Below, one piece after another: positions 26,398 through 35,866 of a stretch of DNA of 49,235 nt. The notes under the pieces are model-generated. The model saw only the letters and a program-made list of their open reading frames with translations. It had not been told where the DNA came from and did no database searches. A program made the position numbers and the translations under genes. Numbering within the stretch: position 1 is the first letter of the stretch; each line of letters begins with the position of its first letter. The stretch is taken from the NCBI GenBank assembly GCA_029259935.1, contig JAJDEH010000172.1, positions 1-49,235 of the forward strand. Reading direction: 5' to 3'. This DNA comes from Planctomycetota bacterium (GTDB lineage: Bacteria > Planctomycetota > Planctomycetia > Pirellulales > Pirellulaceae).

Positions 26398-27636
26398 ATG
26401 ATCTCCTCGCTCTTCATCCCACGTCGCGTGGGACTGGCACTCTTGCTGCTGTTGGCAGCCGCCCATCCCGCGGCCGCCGAAGAGATTTCGTATGAAGTCT
26501 TGACGCAACCGGACGCTGGCGCACAGCCGAATGCGGCCGTACAGCCACCTACCGAAGATCAACTCGATCCCCAGCCCGTCCGTCCGGACCCGTCCGAGCG
26601 GCGCCGCGCCGCCCGTTCCCGTCGACGGTCTCGGCGTCTGGCCAGTACGCCTCCCATGTTTGGCGATTTGATCACGGCTGGTGTGCTGCAAGCCAACGCC
26701 GGCGGGACGTTTGTCACCGCCGACTTATTGCTGGCCGGAGGCGCTCGGCGCGCCAAGGTTGCCGAACACAATCTTGCCCTTCCACAAGACCGCGTCTTCT
26801 TCCATTACAACGTCTACCACAACGCGGCGTCGGTCGATCGGTCGTTGCTGCTAAATGGACCGCTGTTTGCAACGCGATCGACTTCGGTCGCGCGGTACAC
26901 GCTCGGTTTTGAAAGGACATTTGCCGACGAACAATGGTCGCTGGAAGCCCGCATGCCGTTTACCAGCGAGTTTTCGCATGTCGACGGCAGCTTTGTAATG
27001 TCGGGCGGAGAAACGGGCAACCTGACGGCCATTCTGAAACGCATCCTGATTCGGTGCGATGATTTCGCCGCGTCGATCGGAATGGGAATCGATATTCCCA
27101 CCGGTGACGATGTGCAGGGCCGGCTTCCCGTGTTGAATTTGGCCTTCTCGGCGGACAACCGATCCGTGCACCTGTTGCCTTACATCGGCTTTGTTGCCAA
27201 CCGGGGCGAGCGAGTGTTTTGGAATGGATTCGCGCAGTTGGACATTCCCTTGAACGGAAATCCCGTATCGGCTCAGAATATAATCGGCAATGTGCAGTCT
27301 GCCGTGATCAACGATCAAACGCTTTTGCACCTCGACCTATCAGGCGGAGTCTGGCTGCATCGCAACCCGTGCTCGGAAGTTGTCACGGGAATCGCCGCGA
27401 TCGCCGAACTGCACCATACCACGTCACTGCAGGACCCCGATCGGGCACCGCTATTCGCGGGCCTGATCGACTTCGCCAGTTCGCGGCAGATCGACGTCAC
27501 GAACTTCACGGCCGGTTTGCATTTTGAAATCGCCCAGCTATCACAGTTTCGCATCGCGGGCGCGTTCCCGCTGGCCAATAGCACCCGCCGCTTTTTTGAC
27601 GGCGAGTTGATCGCGGCCTGGATTCGGCGATTCTAG
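26398..27636 (+). CDS. Predicted outer-membrane beta-barrel protein, unknown
   Basis: 412 residues. The start is ATG 26398 (AGGGTGA 6 nt upstream), which opens on a signal peptide (SLFIPRRVGLALLLLLAAAH, ending in AAAE). A Pro/Arg-rich linker (about 30-75) is followed by a beta-rich region with alternating hydrophobic strands, VFFHYNVYHNAAS, RYTLGFERTFADEQWSLEARMPFTSEF, NLTAILKRILI, GIDIPTGDD, HLLPYIGFVANRG and LHFEIAQLSQFRIAGAF. It ends in RRF with a terminal aromatic residue, as in many barrel proteins. I do not recognise the family. It is 129 nt downstream of the kinase gene and may share its transcript. Confidence 0.7.
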   Translation: MISSLFIPRRVGLALLLLLAAAHPAAAEEISYEVLTQPDAGAQPNAAVQPPTEDQLDPQPVRPDPSERRRAARSRRRSRRLASTPPMFGDLITAGVLQANAGGTFVTADLLLAGGARRAKVAEHNLALPQDRVFFHYNVYHNAASVDRSLLLNGPLFATRSTSVARYTLGFERTFADEQWSLEARMPFTSEFSHVDGSFVMSGGETGNLTAILKRILIRCDDFAASIGMGIDIPTGDDVQGRLPVLNLAFSADNRSVHLLPYIGFVANRGERVFWNGFAQLDIPLNGNPVSAQNIIGNVQSAVINDQTLLHLDLSGGVWLHRNPCSEVVTGIAAIAELHHTTSLQDPDRAPLFAGLIDFASSRQIDVTNFTAGLHFEIAQLSQFRIAGAFPLANSTRRFFDGELIAAWIRRF

Positions 27637-27725
27637 CTTCGTGAGCCGCACCGATTCCTTGAGGGCGGCATTGGACAACGGCCAGCCGATTCGACGGCAT
27701 GCCGGGTCCGCCGTACAATTTGGCC

Positions 27726-28235
27726 ATGACGCATAAGACTCAGTTTCAAAGCGAACTCGTCGATCCCACGGCGTTTGTGGCCGCCAACGCCACCGTGGTG
27801 GGAGACGTGACCATCGGTGCCGAATCCAGCGTTTGGTTCGGCGCGGTGTTGCGAGGCGACGTTGAGACCATTCGCATCGGTCGCGCCACGAACATCCAGG
27901 ACCTTTGCGTGCTGCACGCGGACGTTGGATTCCCCTGTACTCTGGGCGACCGCGTCACGGTGGGCCACGGCGCGATTGTTCATGGAGCCGTCGTTGGCGA
28001 CGACGTGATGATCGGCATGCGGGCAGTCGTCATGAACGGAGCCCAAATCGGCGCCGGCAGCATCGTCGCCGTGGGCGCGGTCGTCACGGAGGGAACCAAG
28101 ATCCCACCCGGCTCCGTCGTCATGGGCGTGCCAGGAAAGGTCAAACGCCAGGTCGAGCCGCGCGATCTAGAGCGAATTCGACATGCTGCGGAGCATTACA
28201 GCGAGGCATCGCGAACCTATAACCACCAAGCGTAA
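27726..28235 (+). CDS. Gamma-class carbonic anhydrase-like protein
   Basis: 169 residues forming a left-handed beta-helix (hexapeptide repeats such as VVGDVTIG, GAVVGDDVMIG, GAQIGAGSIVAVGAVV). The three zinc-ligand His are at H64 (CVLHAD), H81 and H86 (VGHGAIVHG), with the 5-residue spacing of the Cam/CamH family. Such proteins hydrate CO2, or work as YrdA/PaaY-type homologues with uncertain activity. The C-terminal short helix is normal. The ATG at 27726 is used; no strong Shine-Dalgarno. Its stop TAA lies inside a GCGTAAGCGA palindrome half (28230-28239). Confidence 0.93.
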   Translation: MTHKTQFQSELVDPTAFVAANATVVGDVTIGAESSVWFGAVLRGDVETIRIGRATNIQDLCVLHADVGFPCTLGDRVTVGHGAIVHGAVVGDDVMIGMRAVVMNGAQIGAGSIVAVGAVVTEGTKIPPGSVVMGVPGKVKRQVEPRDLERIRHAAEHYSEASRTYNHQA

Positions 28236-28323
28236 GCGAGTGGCCTGCTCCGGTTTACCCTCTTGCTCTGAGTTCGCAGCCGTCCAACCGTAGCGAGCGC
28301 CGGTCGACTTCGGCAAGAACAAA

Positions 28324-28354
28324 AAATGGGGGCGGCATCGGGCCGCCCCCATTT
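28324..28354. terminator. Strong bidirectional hairpin terminator
   Basis: Perfect 13-bp stem (AAATGGGGGCGGC and its complement) with a 5-nt loop (ATCGG). The A-run on the left (28321-28326) and the T-run on the right make it a rho-independent-style terminator on both strands. It lies between the convergent gamma-carbonic anhydrase (ends 28235) and Cys-rich OMP (ends 28499) genes. Confidence 0.9.
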
Positions 28355-28498
28355 CTGTTCGGGTGGTTCATCTATTGGTGCAGGTCAAACGGTGCAACCA
28401 CTTCCGAGAGCTCGGTCCATCATCCTTATCAATCCCTGGCCTAGGGAGCAAACATCGTTGCCGCCTCGGCGGAAACAACTGCCCTCCCATTCGTTTAA

Positions 28499-29518
28499 TC
28501 AACGGTAGAAGCCAAGCGAAAACGTGAATCCGCCGTAGCCTACGTCAGCACCAGCCTTACGAATCTCTTCGTTACCAGGAGCCGCCAAGAAGGATGAGCT
28601 GGCATTTTCGTAAGTAATCCATTCTCCACCGGCTTTCACGATGATTTCCGTTCCGCCTCGGGTAACGGTGCTGTATTCAATACCGCTACCAATTTCGGTG
28701 TGAATGAAGTTCTCATCCAGCAGGCGACGGTTGGACAGGGGAATGCTAGCAGTGCCCAGTTGACGGCTGTTAATGGTAGTGTGGTCGCCGTGAACGATGC
28801 CGAGCTTTACGGCACCGTATGCGGACAGCCCATTGCCCAGGCAACGCGTCGCTTCCAAACCCATGATACCACCAATGCCCCATGAGTGATCAAAGCTGAA
28901 CTCGGTGTTGCCATTGTTCAGCTCGTTCCGATCGACGGCCAATTCGGAATAATTGTACAGGCGCGCTCCGCCGTTCCAATCGATGGTCCATTTGCTGTTG
29001 AGCATGAATCGTTCACCAGCTACGGCGTCCAACGTCCAACTGCGAACTCCCAGGTGCGAGCCGGGATCGCCAACGGTCAGCAGCGTGCCATGGTTGAACT
29101 CAAAGTAGCTGAGTTGCCAATACATGCCATTGGAGTTGTAATAGCGAAGATTGAATCGGGGCGACAGAAAGTAGCCCAGTTCGGCGTCTTCACCCGGGTC
29201 GTTGCCGACCCGCACTCCACCCGTCTTGTGGAATCGCATGATTGTCGCGTCGACCCAAAATTGGATGGCGGGACAAGCATCGTCGCAACAGGAATCACAG
29301 CAACCGTCGTCACAGCAGGATGCGCAACAATCGCTTTCGCAGCAACTGGAGCCCAAATTGCCGCGGAACGTCGCGACGGAGTCTTCCAGGGAACGGGCTT
29401 GGGCCACGTAAGTGTCAGCGTGACCATAAGCCGGGGAATCGTAATCTTGCGATGTGGCCTGGCTGCACATCAATGTGATCATCGCCATGGCCAGGGCGGT
29501 TGGGACATAGACCTTCAT
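28499..29518 (-). CDS. Outer-membrane beta-barrel protein with a Cys-rich insert
   Basis: 339 residues from ATG 29518 (GGAGG 8 nt upstream). A signal peptide (about 1-22) is followed by a linker and then an unusual Cys-rich stretch: 11 Cys between residues 59 and 82 arranged as CC-pairs separated by 2 or 3 residues (CCESDCCASCCDDGCCDSCC). The rest is a barrel of alternating strands: QFWVDATIMRF, GYFLSPRFNLRYYNSNGMYWQLSYFEFN, WTIDWNGGARLYNY, LSAYGAVKLGIVHGD and a C-terminal strand ending FTFSLGFYR. Some planctomycete and Legionella-type outer-membrane proteins look like this; I cannot name a specific family. The Cys insert may bind metal or form disulfide crosslinks (inference). Confidence 0.75.
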   Translation of the reverse strand: MKVYVPTALAMAMITLMCSQATSQDYDSPAYGHADTYVAQARSLEDSVATFRGNLGSSCCESDCCASCCDDGCCDSCCDDACPAIQFWVDATIMRFHKTGGVRVGNDPGEDAELGYFLSPRFNLRYYNSNGMYWQLSYFEFNHGTLLTVGDPGSHLGVRSWTLDAVAGERFMLNSKWTIDWNGGARLYNYSELAVDRNELNNGNTEFSFDHSWGIGGIMGLEATRCLGNGLSAYGAVKLGIVHGDHTTINSRQLGTASIPLSNRRLLDENFIHTEIGSGIEYSTVTRGGTEIIVKAGGEWITYENASSSFLAAPGNEEIRKAGADVGYGGFTFSLGFYR

Positions 29519-29810
29519 CGACAGAACCTCCGTGTTCGACAAAGCAGGGCAATTTAAGGATGGGTCGCGGTGCGGACACGATTCTAGAATCGAGCCGCGT
29601 GGGGGCTGATAGTTTTGATGCTATCGGTCCGCCTACCCATTATGGATCGACCGAACCGCCGCTCCGTCGTAGCAAAAATTGGCGAACTGGATCATTTCGC
29701 GCGGAGGGAATACCTAGGCCGGCAAAGCCGGCGGAAGGGATGGATAGGAGGGAATTTGACGATTGCGCCGCCTGCCGCGATAACTCAGAATGTACTGCCA
29801 TTCGAGGCGG

Positions 29811-31004
29811 TCAAGCTGCCGCTGGCATCCATTGCATGCACAGATCTTGGGCGGCGGCGGGAGTCAGCGTGTGGGCCATCTGCTCCGGATGACGTCGAAA
29901 CCAGGAGACGACGATCCGAATCAGTTCTAGATCATCAATTGCACGAAAACCGGCCTGATGGCCGAACATGCGTTCGACCAACCCAGAACATTGCTGGGCG
30001 GATTCGACGGTTTGGGGTGCTTCGATGACCGAGCTGACCTCCCCAGACTGAATGGGAATCCACAGTTCGTTGTCCGAATGGCAGGGCGGCGCGTAAATAA
30101 ATTGATAATTCCGCTTTACATCCCGCGCCAGGCGGACCTGCTCGCAAAGTTGCAACAGTTCCTCCCAAGTTTGATAAAGGGCCGCCGCGTGGCTGTCGTG
30201 GCCATGTTGGGCCGCCAGTTCACACAGCTTGATCAAGTCGTTCAGTTCGCGTGCGTCGCCTTCGTCCAGCATGCGGCGCGCGGCGACAAGCCGCGATTCG
30301 TATTGCTCGCGGGTACACAAGCCCGTACACGGTGCCAGGCACGTTTCAAACTCCGCCCGTTCGCATTGCGCGGGCCACTGCTGAGGAAACAGCGTCCGTT
30401 GTTCAGGAAAGTGCATCGCCACTTTGCGAGGACAATCGCGCAATTTGAACAGATGATTCAATTGCTCGACGGCCCAGCGGCTGCGCTGATTCATGGGCAA
30501 CGGTCCCCAGCAGTGGCGAGCGCCGCGAGCCGGTAACCGATCGATCAAGAAATGCGGGGCCTCGGAAGATGTGAGGTACAGATAGCCGCCGCGCCGGTGT
30601 CCCGGTTGGCCGCGAACATTGAATCGCGGTCGGAAACGCCGGATCAGTTCAAATTCTCGCAACAAGGCGATGAACTCGTGCGGGCCGGCTTCCCACACCA
30701 CTTGCATGGCATGGCTGGCAATGAATCGATTGCGCTCGGTCGCTGCCGTATCATAAAAATATGACAGCAATCGCGAGCGAAGCTGGCCCGACATGCCGAT
30801 GTATATCAGCCGCTGATGGCGATCCAGCATGCCATACACACCGGACTGTTTGGGAGCCAAGTCGTGTATCTGCCGTCGAGTCTCCTTGAGATCCGACGCG
30901 ACTTCAATGCGCTTGAGTGTTGACGGCGCAAGAAGAAATCGCGACGGACCGAAACCAGTAAAGCCAGCGCGCACCGACGGCGCGGGCCTAGATTCATTAC
31001 GCAT
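29811..31004 (-). CDS. Stand-alone UvrC/Cho-like GIY-YIG endonuclease
   Basis: 397 residues. The GIY-YIG nuclease domain has GVY (55-57) and YIG (68-70) with Arg in LRSRL, and EFIALLREFELIRRFRPRFNV as in UvrC. A Cys motif follows, C191, C214-x7-C222-x3-C226 plus C230; the x7-x3 spacing equals that of the Fe-S cluster ligands of E. coli UvrC as I recall it. The UvrB-binding and C-terminal RNase H-like nuclease domains of UvrC are absent; a helical tail fills the end instead. It therefore resembles Cho or other UvrC N-terminal homologues, which incise DNA 3' of a lesion. The partner is unknown. Single gene, minus strand. Confidence 0.82.
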   Translation of the reverse strand: MRNESRPAPSVRAGFTGFGPSRFLLAPSTLKRIEVASDLKETRRQIHDLAPKQSGVYGMLDRHQRLIYIGMSGQLRSRLLSYFYDTAATERNRFIASHAMQVVWEAGPHEFIALLREFELIRRFRPRFNVRGQPGHRRGGYLYLTSSEAPHFLIDRLPARGARHCWGPLPMNQRSRWAVEQLNHLFKLRDCPRKVAMHFPEQRTLFPQQWPAQCERAEFETCLAPCTGLCTREQYESRLVAARRMLDEGDARELNDLIKLCELAAQHGHDSHAAALYQTWEELLQLCEQVRLARDVKRNYQFIYAPPCHSDNELWIPIQSGEVSSVIEAPQTVESAQQCSGLVERMFGHQAGFRAIDDLELIRIVVSWFRRHPEQMAHTLTPAAAQDLCMQWMPAAA

Positions 31005-31162
31005 GGGAGAGTCCGTCCGAAAGAGAATTGCCGCGAACGCGGGCCGCCGAGTGTAGTGCCGGACGGACTGCCCGTCGAGGCCGATTTTTCAGCGGAATTG
31101 GCGAACTGGCGATTCCTAATGCCAGAAAAAATCGCTCCCGTTTCAGCGCCGCCCAGCCACGC

Positions 31163-32827
31163 CTAGTCGGCCGGCTTCAACTCCATCCGGTAGCTGTTCA
31201 TCAAGTGGTACAGCGCGGGATTGTTGTCCTTGATGCGCAGATAGCAACTGTCCATGCCCGCAGTCGGAAGATCGAGGTCGGCTTCGCTTTCCAACTTGGT
31301 AAAACGAGCGACGCGGCGCTTGGTCGACGAATCATATAGCTCGATCATGAACTTGCACGGCTGATCTACATTCGAAAACTTCAGTGACAGCCTGATCGAT
31401 TCTGGATGATTGGCGGCTTTCAGGTCCAGTTCGTAGACGTCGGCCTTATCCTCCGTCCCCAGGTGGCCATAAAACGGATCGTTCAAGGGAGCAGCGAAAA
31501 TCCCGCCGCTCTTGATCGAATCCACGGCTTCCCAACCCTCGTATAGGTCGCCCGCCTCTTGGACGATCACATCAAAAATGATGTGCCGACTGGTTGGGCC
31601 ATAGTCGTCGCCAATTGCAAAGTGCGAGCCCCCACCCGCGATGTCCAACGTATGCTGACGCTGCCACTCACCAATCTCACCGCGAAACAGAATGTTGCGG
31701 CCACTGATTTTCCGTCCGTCCGGATCGTAAAAGCGGATCATCGCCCCGCCCCGCGAGTAGGGTGCTTCGTGGAACTTGCCAGACTTGTCACGATAGAGGG
31801 CTTTGGATTGAACCACGGCGCGGACGGCGACTCGCTGTCCCTTCTTCGATGTCACCTTGAAGTGACCCCATTCATTTTTCGCCAAGTCTCGCCAAACGGT
31901 GTACCGCCCTGGGCCGATCACGTTGGCCCGCTCAAAGGTCGGACCGCCTTGTGCTGGGTTGCTGTATTTCTCCTTCTCGGGCGGAGAAGCAATCGCCGCG
32001 TCTCGCGAGAACTGATCGAAAGACCTCAGCAATTCCCCGTAGTCACGCGCGTTGTAATAATTTCCGCCACTGGCATCGGCGATCATTTCGAGGGCGGCCC
32101 GCTCTTGGGCGTTCAAGTCGAATCCGATCACGAACGCGCGCACATTGACGCCGCGACGCCGCGCATCGAGAATCGCCTGCACCGGATTGCCTCCGCAGCT
32201 CTCCGCGCCGTCGCTGATCATCAAGATCATCGGCGAGTCTTCCAAAAACGGATCCAGATCCTTGCCGGCTTCTTTCAGGCTGTAGGCGATGGGAGTCAGT
32301 CCCCAAGCGATCAAGCCAGGAATACTGGAGCGAATCCGCCCCGCGCTGTCGGCGGCGATCGGGATCACCAATTCGGAATTGCGGCACGCCCGTACCCGAT
32401 CCCTGCGATCAATCGTGCGGTCGTGACCGAAGACACGAAAACCGACTCGCAAGTTGGTTTGCTCTAGAGTGTCGGTCAAGTGAAACAGAGCTTGTTTCGC
32501 CAAATCGATCTTGGCAACGCCATTGATCCGGGCGTTCATTGAATTGGAACAGTCGAAAATGATTTCCAATGCGGCACCGCGATTCTGATTGGCAGCATCG
32601 TCTGCAGCGGCCACGGATTCTCCCGACGTGTCGCCCGCGTTGGATTCTCCTGCGTCGGATTGATCGTTACGGCCAGACTTCGGCCCGATGTCCGCCGGTT
32701 TGACGCGAACCAGTTGCGTGCCGGAGCCCTCTTCGCTCGAAGGGACGAATCCTTCTTGTGCTTGCAGAGTAGCGGCCGTGCACAGGTAACATGCCGCCAC
32801 GATCAGGTTGGAAACTCGTCTATTCAT
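31163..32827 (-). CDS. Secreted von Willebrand A domain protein
   Basis: 554 residues. A signal peptide (1-23, ATLQA then QEGF) and an acidic/Ser-Gly linker (about 25-85) precede a VWA domain (about 86-260). Its metal-ion-dependent adhesion site is D92-x-S94-x-S96 (FDCSNSMN), with the later motif ISDGAESCGG. A beta-rich C-terminal half follows with FKVTSKKGQRVAVRA, RFYDPDGRKISG and FDVIVQEAGDLYEGWEA. It probably binds protein or polysaccharide in the periplasm or outside. The ATG at 32827 has GAGGAG 8 nt upstream. Single gene; partner unknown. Confidence 0.88.
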   Translation of the reverse strand: MNRRVSNLIVAACYLCTAATLQAQEGFVPSSEEGSGTQLVRVKPADIGPKSGRNDQSDAGESNAGDTSGESVAAADDAANQNRGAALEIIFDCSNSMNARINGVAKIDLAKQALFHLTDTLEQTNLRVGFRVFGHDRTIDRRDRVRACRNSELVIPIAADSAGRIRSSIPGLIAWGLTPIAYSLKEAGKDLDPFLEDSPMILMISDGAESCGGNPVQAILDARRRGVNVRAFVIGFDLNAQERAALEMIADASGGNYYNARDYGELLRSFDQFSRDAAIASPPEKEKYSNPAQGGPTFERANVIGPGRYTVWRDLAKNEWGHFKVTSKKGQRVAVRAVVQSKALYRDKSGKFHEAPYSRGGAMIRFYDPDGRKISGRNILFRGEIGEWQRQHTLDIAGGGSHFAIGDDYGPTSRHIIFDVIVQEAGDLYEGWEAVDSIKSGGIFAAPLNDPFYGHLGTEDKADVYELDLKAANHPESIRLSLKFSNVDQPCKFMIELYDSSTKRRVARFTKLESEADLDLPTAGMDSCYLRIKDNNPALYHLMNSYRMELKPAD

Positions 32828-33222
32828 CTTGTCGGCTCCTCAGCCCAGCGTAAGGTTTGATTTCGAGCGATTCTGTTGCTGCCCCGCGATCTGACAACTG
32901 CGGGGACGCGAAAAAGAGGGCTGTTATTAAGTAGCCTTTTTGCGGACAGGATCTCTCCGACAATGTGCGCCTGACGCTGCTTTCGCTCCGTTCAGCGAGC
33001 CAACCGGTCCGGTTAATTCGGTAAATCGGCTAATTCGGCCAGCGCGAGGCGGCGGCAAGCACTCTAGCGAGCGTAGCGACAAACGGTTGCTAGCGGGCGG
33101 CTACTTCGTCACTCGAAATTGCCACAATCAGTCCGATTCGCTAACGTCTTGAATCCAGCCTGCGGAGGCCGACGGCGAGACAGTCAAACGAAGCTCTTCA
33201 ACGATTGAAAGTGGAACGATCG
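32828..33222. other. 395-bp divergent intergenic region
   Basis: Lies between the VWA (minus) and TPR-sulfotransferase (plus) genes and should carry both promoters. It contains a direct repeat TAATTCGG at 33014-33021 and 33031-33038, and a GC-rich stretch at about 33040-33105 with several TAGCG/GCTAG half-palindromes. No gene is supported. Confidence 0.4.
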
Positions 33223-34923
33223 ATGGGACGCAAGTCGCACAAGCAGCGCGCCAAGAAACGCTCACTCAATCAGAGTAAAGGAAGCACGCGGCGCGTAAGC
33301 ACGGCGGCAGAAGGTCCTGATCTCCGCGCAAGATTGCAGCGTGCCGGTCAACTCCATGTGGCGGGAAAGTTAAAGGAAGCGCGTGATGAATATATAGCAA
33401 TTCTCGACGTCGATCCGGCGAATTCGCAGTTGCTTTGGCTGCTAAGTACCGTGAGCCGACAGCTTGGTGAATCACAAGCCGCCTTCGGCTATGTCCACCG
33501 CGCGATCGCTGTGCAGCCCAACGAATTCAAGTTTCACGAAGCATTGGGTGCGGTTTGTGAGTCGTTGGGAAGTGCGACCGGTGCGATGGCTGCTTGGTCG
33601 CGCGCCCTGCAACTAAAACCTGATTCCCTACTAGCGATTCTCAAACTGGCGTGTCTCTGCAACGATTGCAAACGATATCGAGACGCAACGCGCCTTTTCG
33701 AGCGGGCTTATGAGCTAGACCCGCGAAACCCGCACGCGATCGAAGGCATCGTCAAAATGTATGAGCGCGAAGCAAGGCTTGACGAAGCCCAGGCTGTTGT
33801 CGATCAGGCATTGATCTCGCTGCCGAACAACGTCGAACTGGTGACGTCCGCCGCCCGCATTCAACATCGCAAGCAAAACTTTGCCCGGGCGAACAATCTG
33901 TTGGATGATTTGCAACGCGTGGAACCGGCGTCTCATTTGAATTCAAACGTCGCTCATGCGCGAGGCGTGATTCACGACTCGTTGGGTGAATACGAAACGG
34001 CCTTTCAACATTTCGTGCGGGCAAATGAACTTCTTGCCAATGAGATTCAAATAAAGCCCTCTGTTCAAAATGCGTTAGAAACGGAAATTGAAGAAGCCCG
34101 TCGAACATTCTCGCCGAATTGGGTTGAGGCGTGTTCGAGCGACGCGCCGGCGGCCGGCTTTTCGCCGATCTTTGTCTTCGGGTTTCCTCGATCAGGAAAC
34201 ACCTTGCTGGATCAAGTGTTGGATTGCCACACCCAATTGCAGACCTTGATGGAGAAGCCTTTATTGCAAGGCGTAACGCGTTTGATTGACGCGAATTTTG
34301 GAGGTTATCCGCGGAGCCTCGCTGCATTAAGCCACGATCAAGTGGAGCAGTGCCGCCAAGCTTACGATCGGTCCGCGAAGCGATTCATCGAGCGGGATCC
34401 ACGATTGCAGCTTGTCGATTCTTTCCCCTTGAACACGTTTCGCGCGGGATTGATGATCCGCCTGTTTCCGGACGCGAAACTGGTATTTCTGCAGCGACAT
34501 CCCTGCGATGTCTGTCTCAGTTCGTTCATGCAGATGTTTCGCGACCGCGCGCTGGTCGACGCGTTCGGCACGATTGAGCGAACGGTGGAAGTTTACTCCA
34601 ACATGATGGAACTGTGGCAGCAGTATCGCGATGTTTTATCGCCAAAGTTTCATACCATTCGTTACGAGGACATCGTCGACGACTTCGACAACACGATTCA
34701 ACAACTCTGTACTTATTTAGAGATCCCCTGGCAAGACACGATGCGGCAGTTCGACGTGCATGCTCGCAAACAAGGCGGCCTGACGACTGCCAGCTATGAC
34801 CAAGTTACTCAAGGTCTGTACCGTCGAAGCCGTTATCGCTGGAAAAACTACGTCGAGCAATTGGCGCCTGTATTGCCGCGTCTCGATCCGTACGTTCGGC
34901 AATTCGGATATTCGTTGGACTGA
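33223..34923 (+). CDS. TPR-repeat sulfotransferase family protein
   Basis: 566 residues from ATG 33223 (GGA 8 nt upstream; an upstream TTG at 33205 has no ribosome-binding site). A basic N-terminus (GRKSHKQRAKKRSLNQ) is followed by several TPR units from about residue 40 to 290 (for example LRARLQRAGQLHVAGKLKEA and LLAILKLACLCNDCKRYRDATRLFERAYELDP). The C-terminal half is a P-loop sulfotransferase domain: the PAPS-binding loop SPIFVFGFPRSGNTLLDQVL (about residues 313-332) and KLVFLQRHPCDVCLSSF (3'-phosphate site). Such TPR-sulfotransferases transfer sulfate from PAPS to a carbohydrate or peptide; the acceptor cannot be told here. Confidence 0.88.
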   Translation: MGRKSHKQRAKKRSLNQSKGSTRRVSTAAEGPDLRARLQRAGQLHVAGKLKEARDEYIAILDVDPANSQLLWLLSTVSRQLGESQAAFGYVHRAIAVQPNEFKFHEALGAVCESLGSATGAMAAWSRALQLKPDSLLAILKLACLCNDCKRYRDATRLFERAYELDPRNPHAIEGIVKMYEREARLDEAQAVVDQALISLPNNVELVTSAARIQHRKQNFARANNLLDDLQRVEPASHLNSNVAHARGVIHDSLGEYETAFQHFVRANELLANEIQIKPSVQNALETEIEEARRTFSPNWVEACSSDAPAAGFSPIFVFGFPRSGNTLLDQVLDCHTQLQTLMEKPLLQGVTRLIDANFGGYPRSLAALSHDQVEQCRQAYDRSAKRFIERDPRLQLVDSFPLNTFRAGLMIRLFPDAKLVFLQRHPCDVCLSSFMQMFRDRALVDAFGTIERTVEVYSNMMELWQQYRDVLSPKFHTIRYEDIVDDFDNTIQQLCTYLEIPWQDTMRQFDVHARKQGGLTTASYDQVTQGLYRRSRYRWKNYVEQLAPVLPRLDPYVRQFGYSLD

Positions 34924-35098
34924 TGGGACGCGGGGGAAATCTCGTCTCGGGGTCAGCTGATCGTTCTTGCGCCTTACCAGCCTCCGGGCAAACGTCAAGG
35001 TTCTGTGAGTGGGATCTCAAGTCGTTGTAAGATTCTCTCCATTGCGGGGTTAAATTCCGCTGAACTAGAATGGGGAAGTCCCGTTCAAGGAGATCTCG

Positions 35099-35836
35099 TT
35101 GATTTACGTGGAAGATTATCACAAGACTTATGGCGAAACGGTCGCGGTGCGTGGCCTGAGCTTTGAAGTCACGCCGGGCACTGTCTTGGGGCTCGTGGGT
35201 CCGAACGGCGCCGGGAAGACCACGACATTGCGGGCGATTGCCGGAATCATCGCCCCGACGCTAGGTCGCCTGCTGGTCGCGGGGCACGACGTGGCCATCG
35301 ATCCGGTCGCCGCGAAAAGCGCGTTGGCATACGTGCCGGATGACCCGAAGCTGTTCGATGCCTTAACGGTGTGGGAGCATTTGGAATTTGTCGCCGCGAG
35401 TTATCGCATCACGCCATGGGAGGAAGATGCGACACGGCTGTTGGAACAATTCGAGCTGACCGAGAAACGCGACGCGTTGGCTCAAGAATTATCTCGCGGA
35501 ATGCGGCAGAAGGTAGCCATTTGCTGTGGTTATCTACACCGACCCTCCGCAATATTGCTGGACGAGCCGCTGACGGGTCTTGATCCCAAGGCCATTCGCC
35601 AGATGAATGACTCGGTCCGGCAGCGGGCCGCCGATGGCGCTTGCATCATCATCAGTTCGCATTTGCTGGCACTGATTGAAGATCTTTGCACCCATCTGTT
35701 GATTGTGCGGCGCGGAGAGAGCGTTTTCTATGGCAGCCTTGCCGAGGCGCGATCGCGATACGCTGATTTGAAAGAGGACGGTTCCGACGAAGAAACTTCG
35801 ATCGAGGAAGTATTCTTTAGAGCTACCGAACACTAG
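35099..35836 (+). CDS. ABC transporter ATP-binding protein
   Basis: 245 residues. Walker A is GPNGAGKTTT (34-43), the signature LSRGMRQK, Walker B AILLDEPLTGLD and the switch His in ISSHLL. The start is TTG 35099-35101, well supported by AGGAGA 5 nt upstream and by the usual N-terminus IYVEDYHKTYG. Homologues of this style drive ABC-2-type export. The predicted permease begins 77 nt downstream on the same strand, so the two probably form one exporter. Substrate unknown. Confidence 0.93.
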   Translation: MIYVEDYHKTYGETVAVRGLSFEVTPGTVLGLVGPNGAGKTTTLRAIAGIIAPTLGRLLVAGHDVAIDPVAAKSALAYVPDDPKLFDALTVWEHLEFVAASYRITPWEEDATRLLEQFELTEKRDALAQELSRGMRQKVAICCGYLHRPSAILLDEPLTGLDPKAIRQMNDSVRQRAADGACIIISSHLLALIEDLCTHLLIVRRGESVFYGSLAEARSRYADLKEDGSDEETSIEEVFFRATEH

Positions 35837-35866
35837 GAGTTGCCTGAGTCGCATCCACGATCATTT

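Noticed and set aside
29718..29732. GCCGGC-AAA-GCCGGC small hairpin
   Set aside because: Six-bp stem only, no T-run, no gene end nearby; likely chance in GC-rich DNA.
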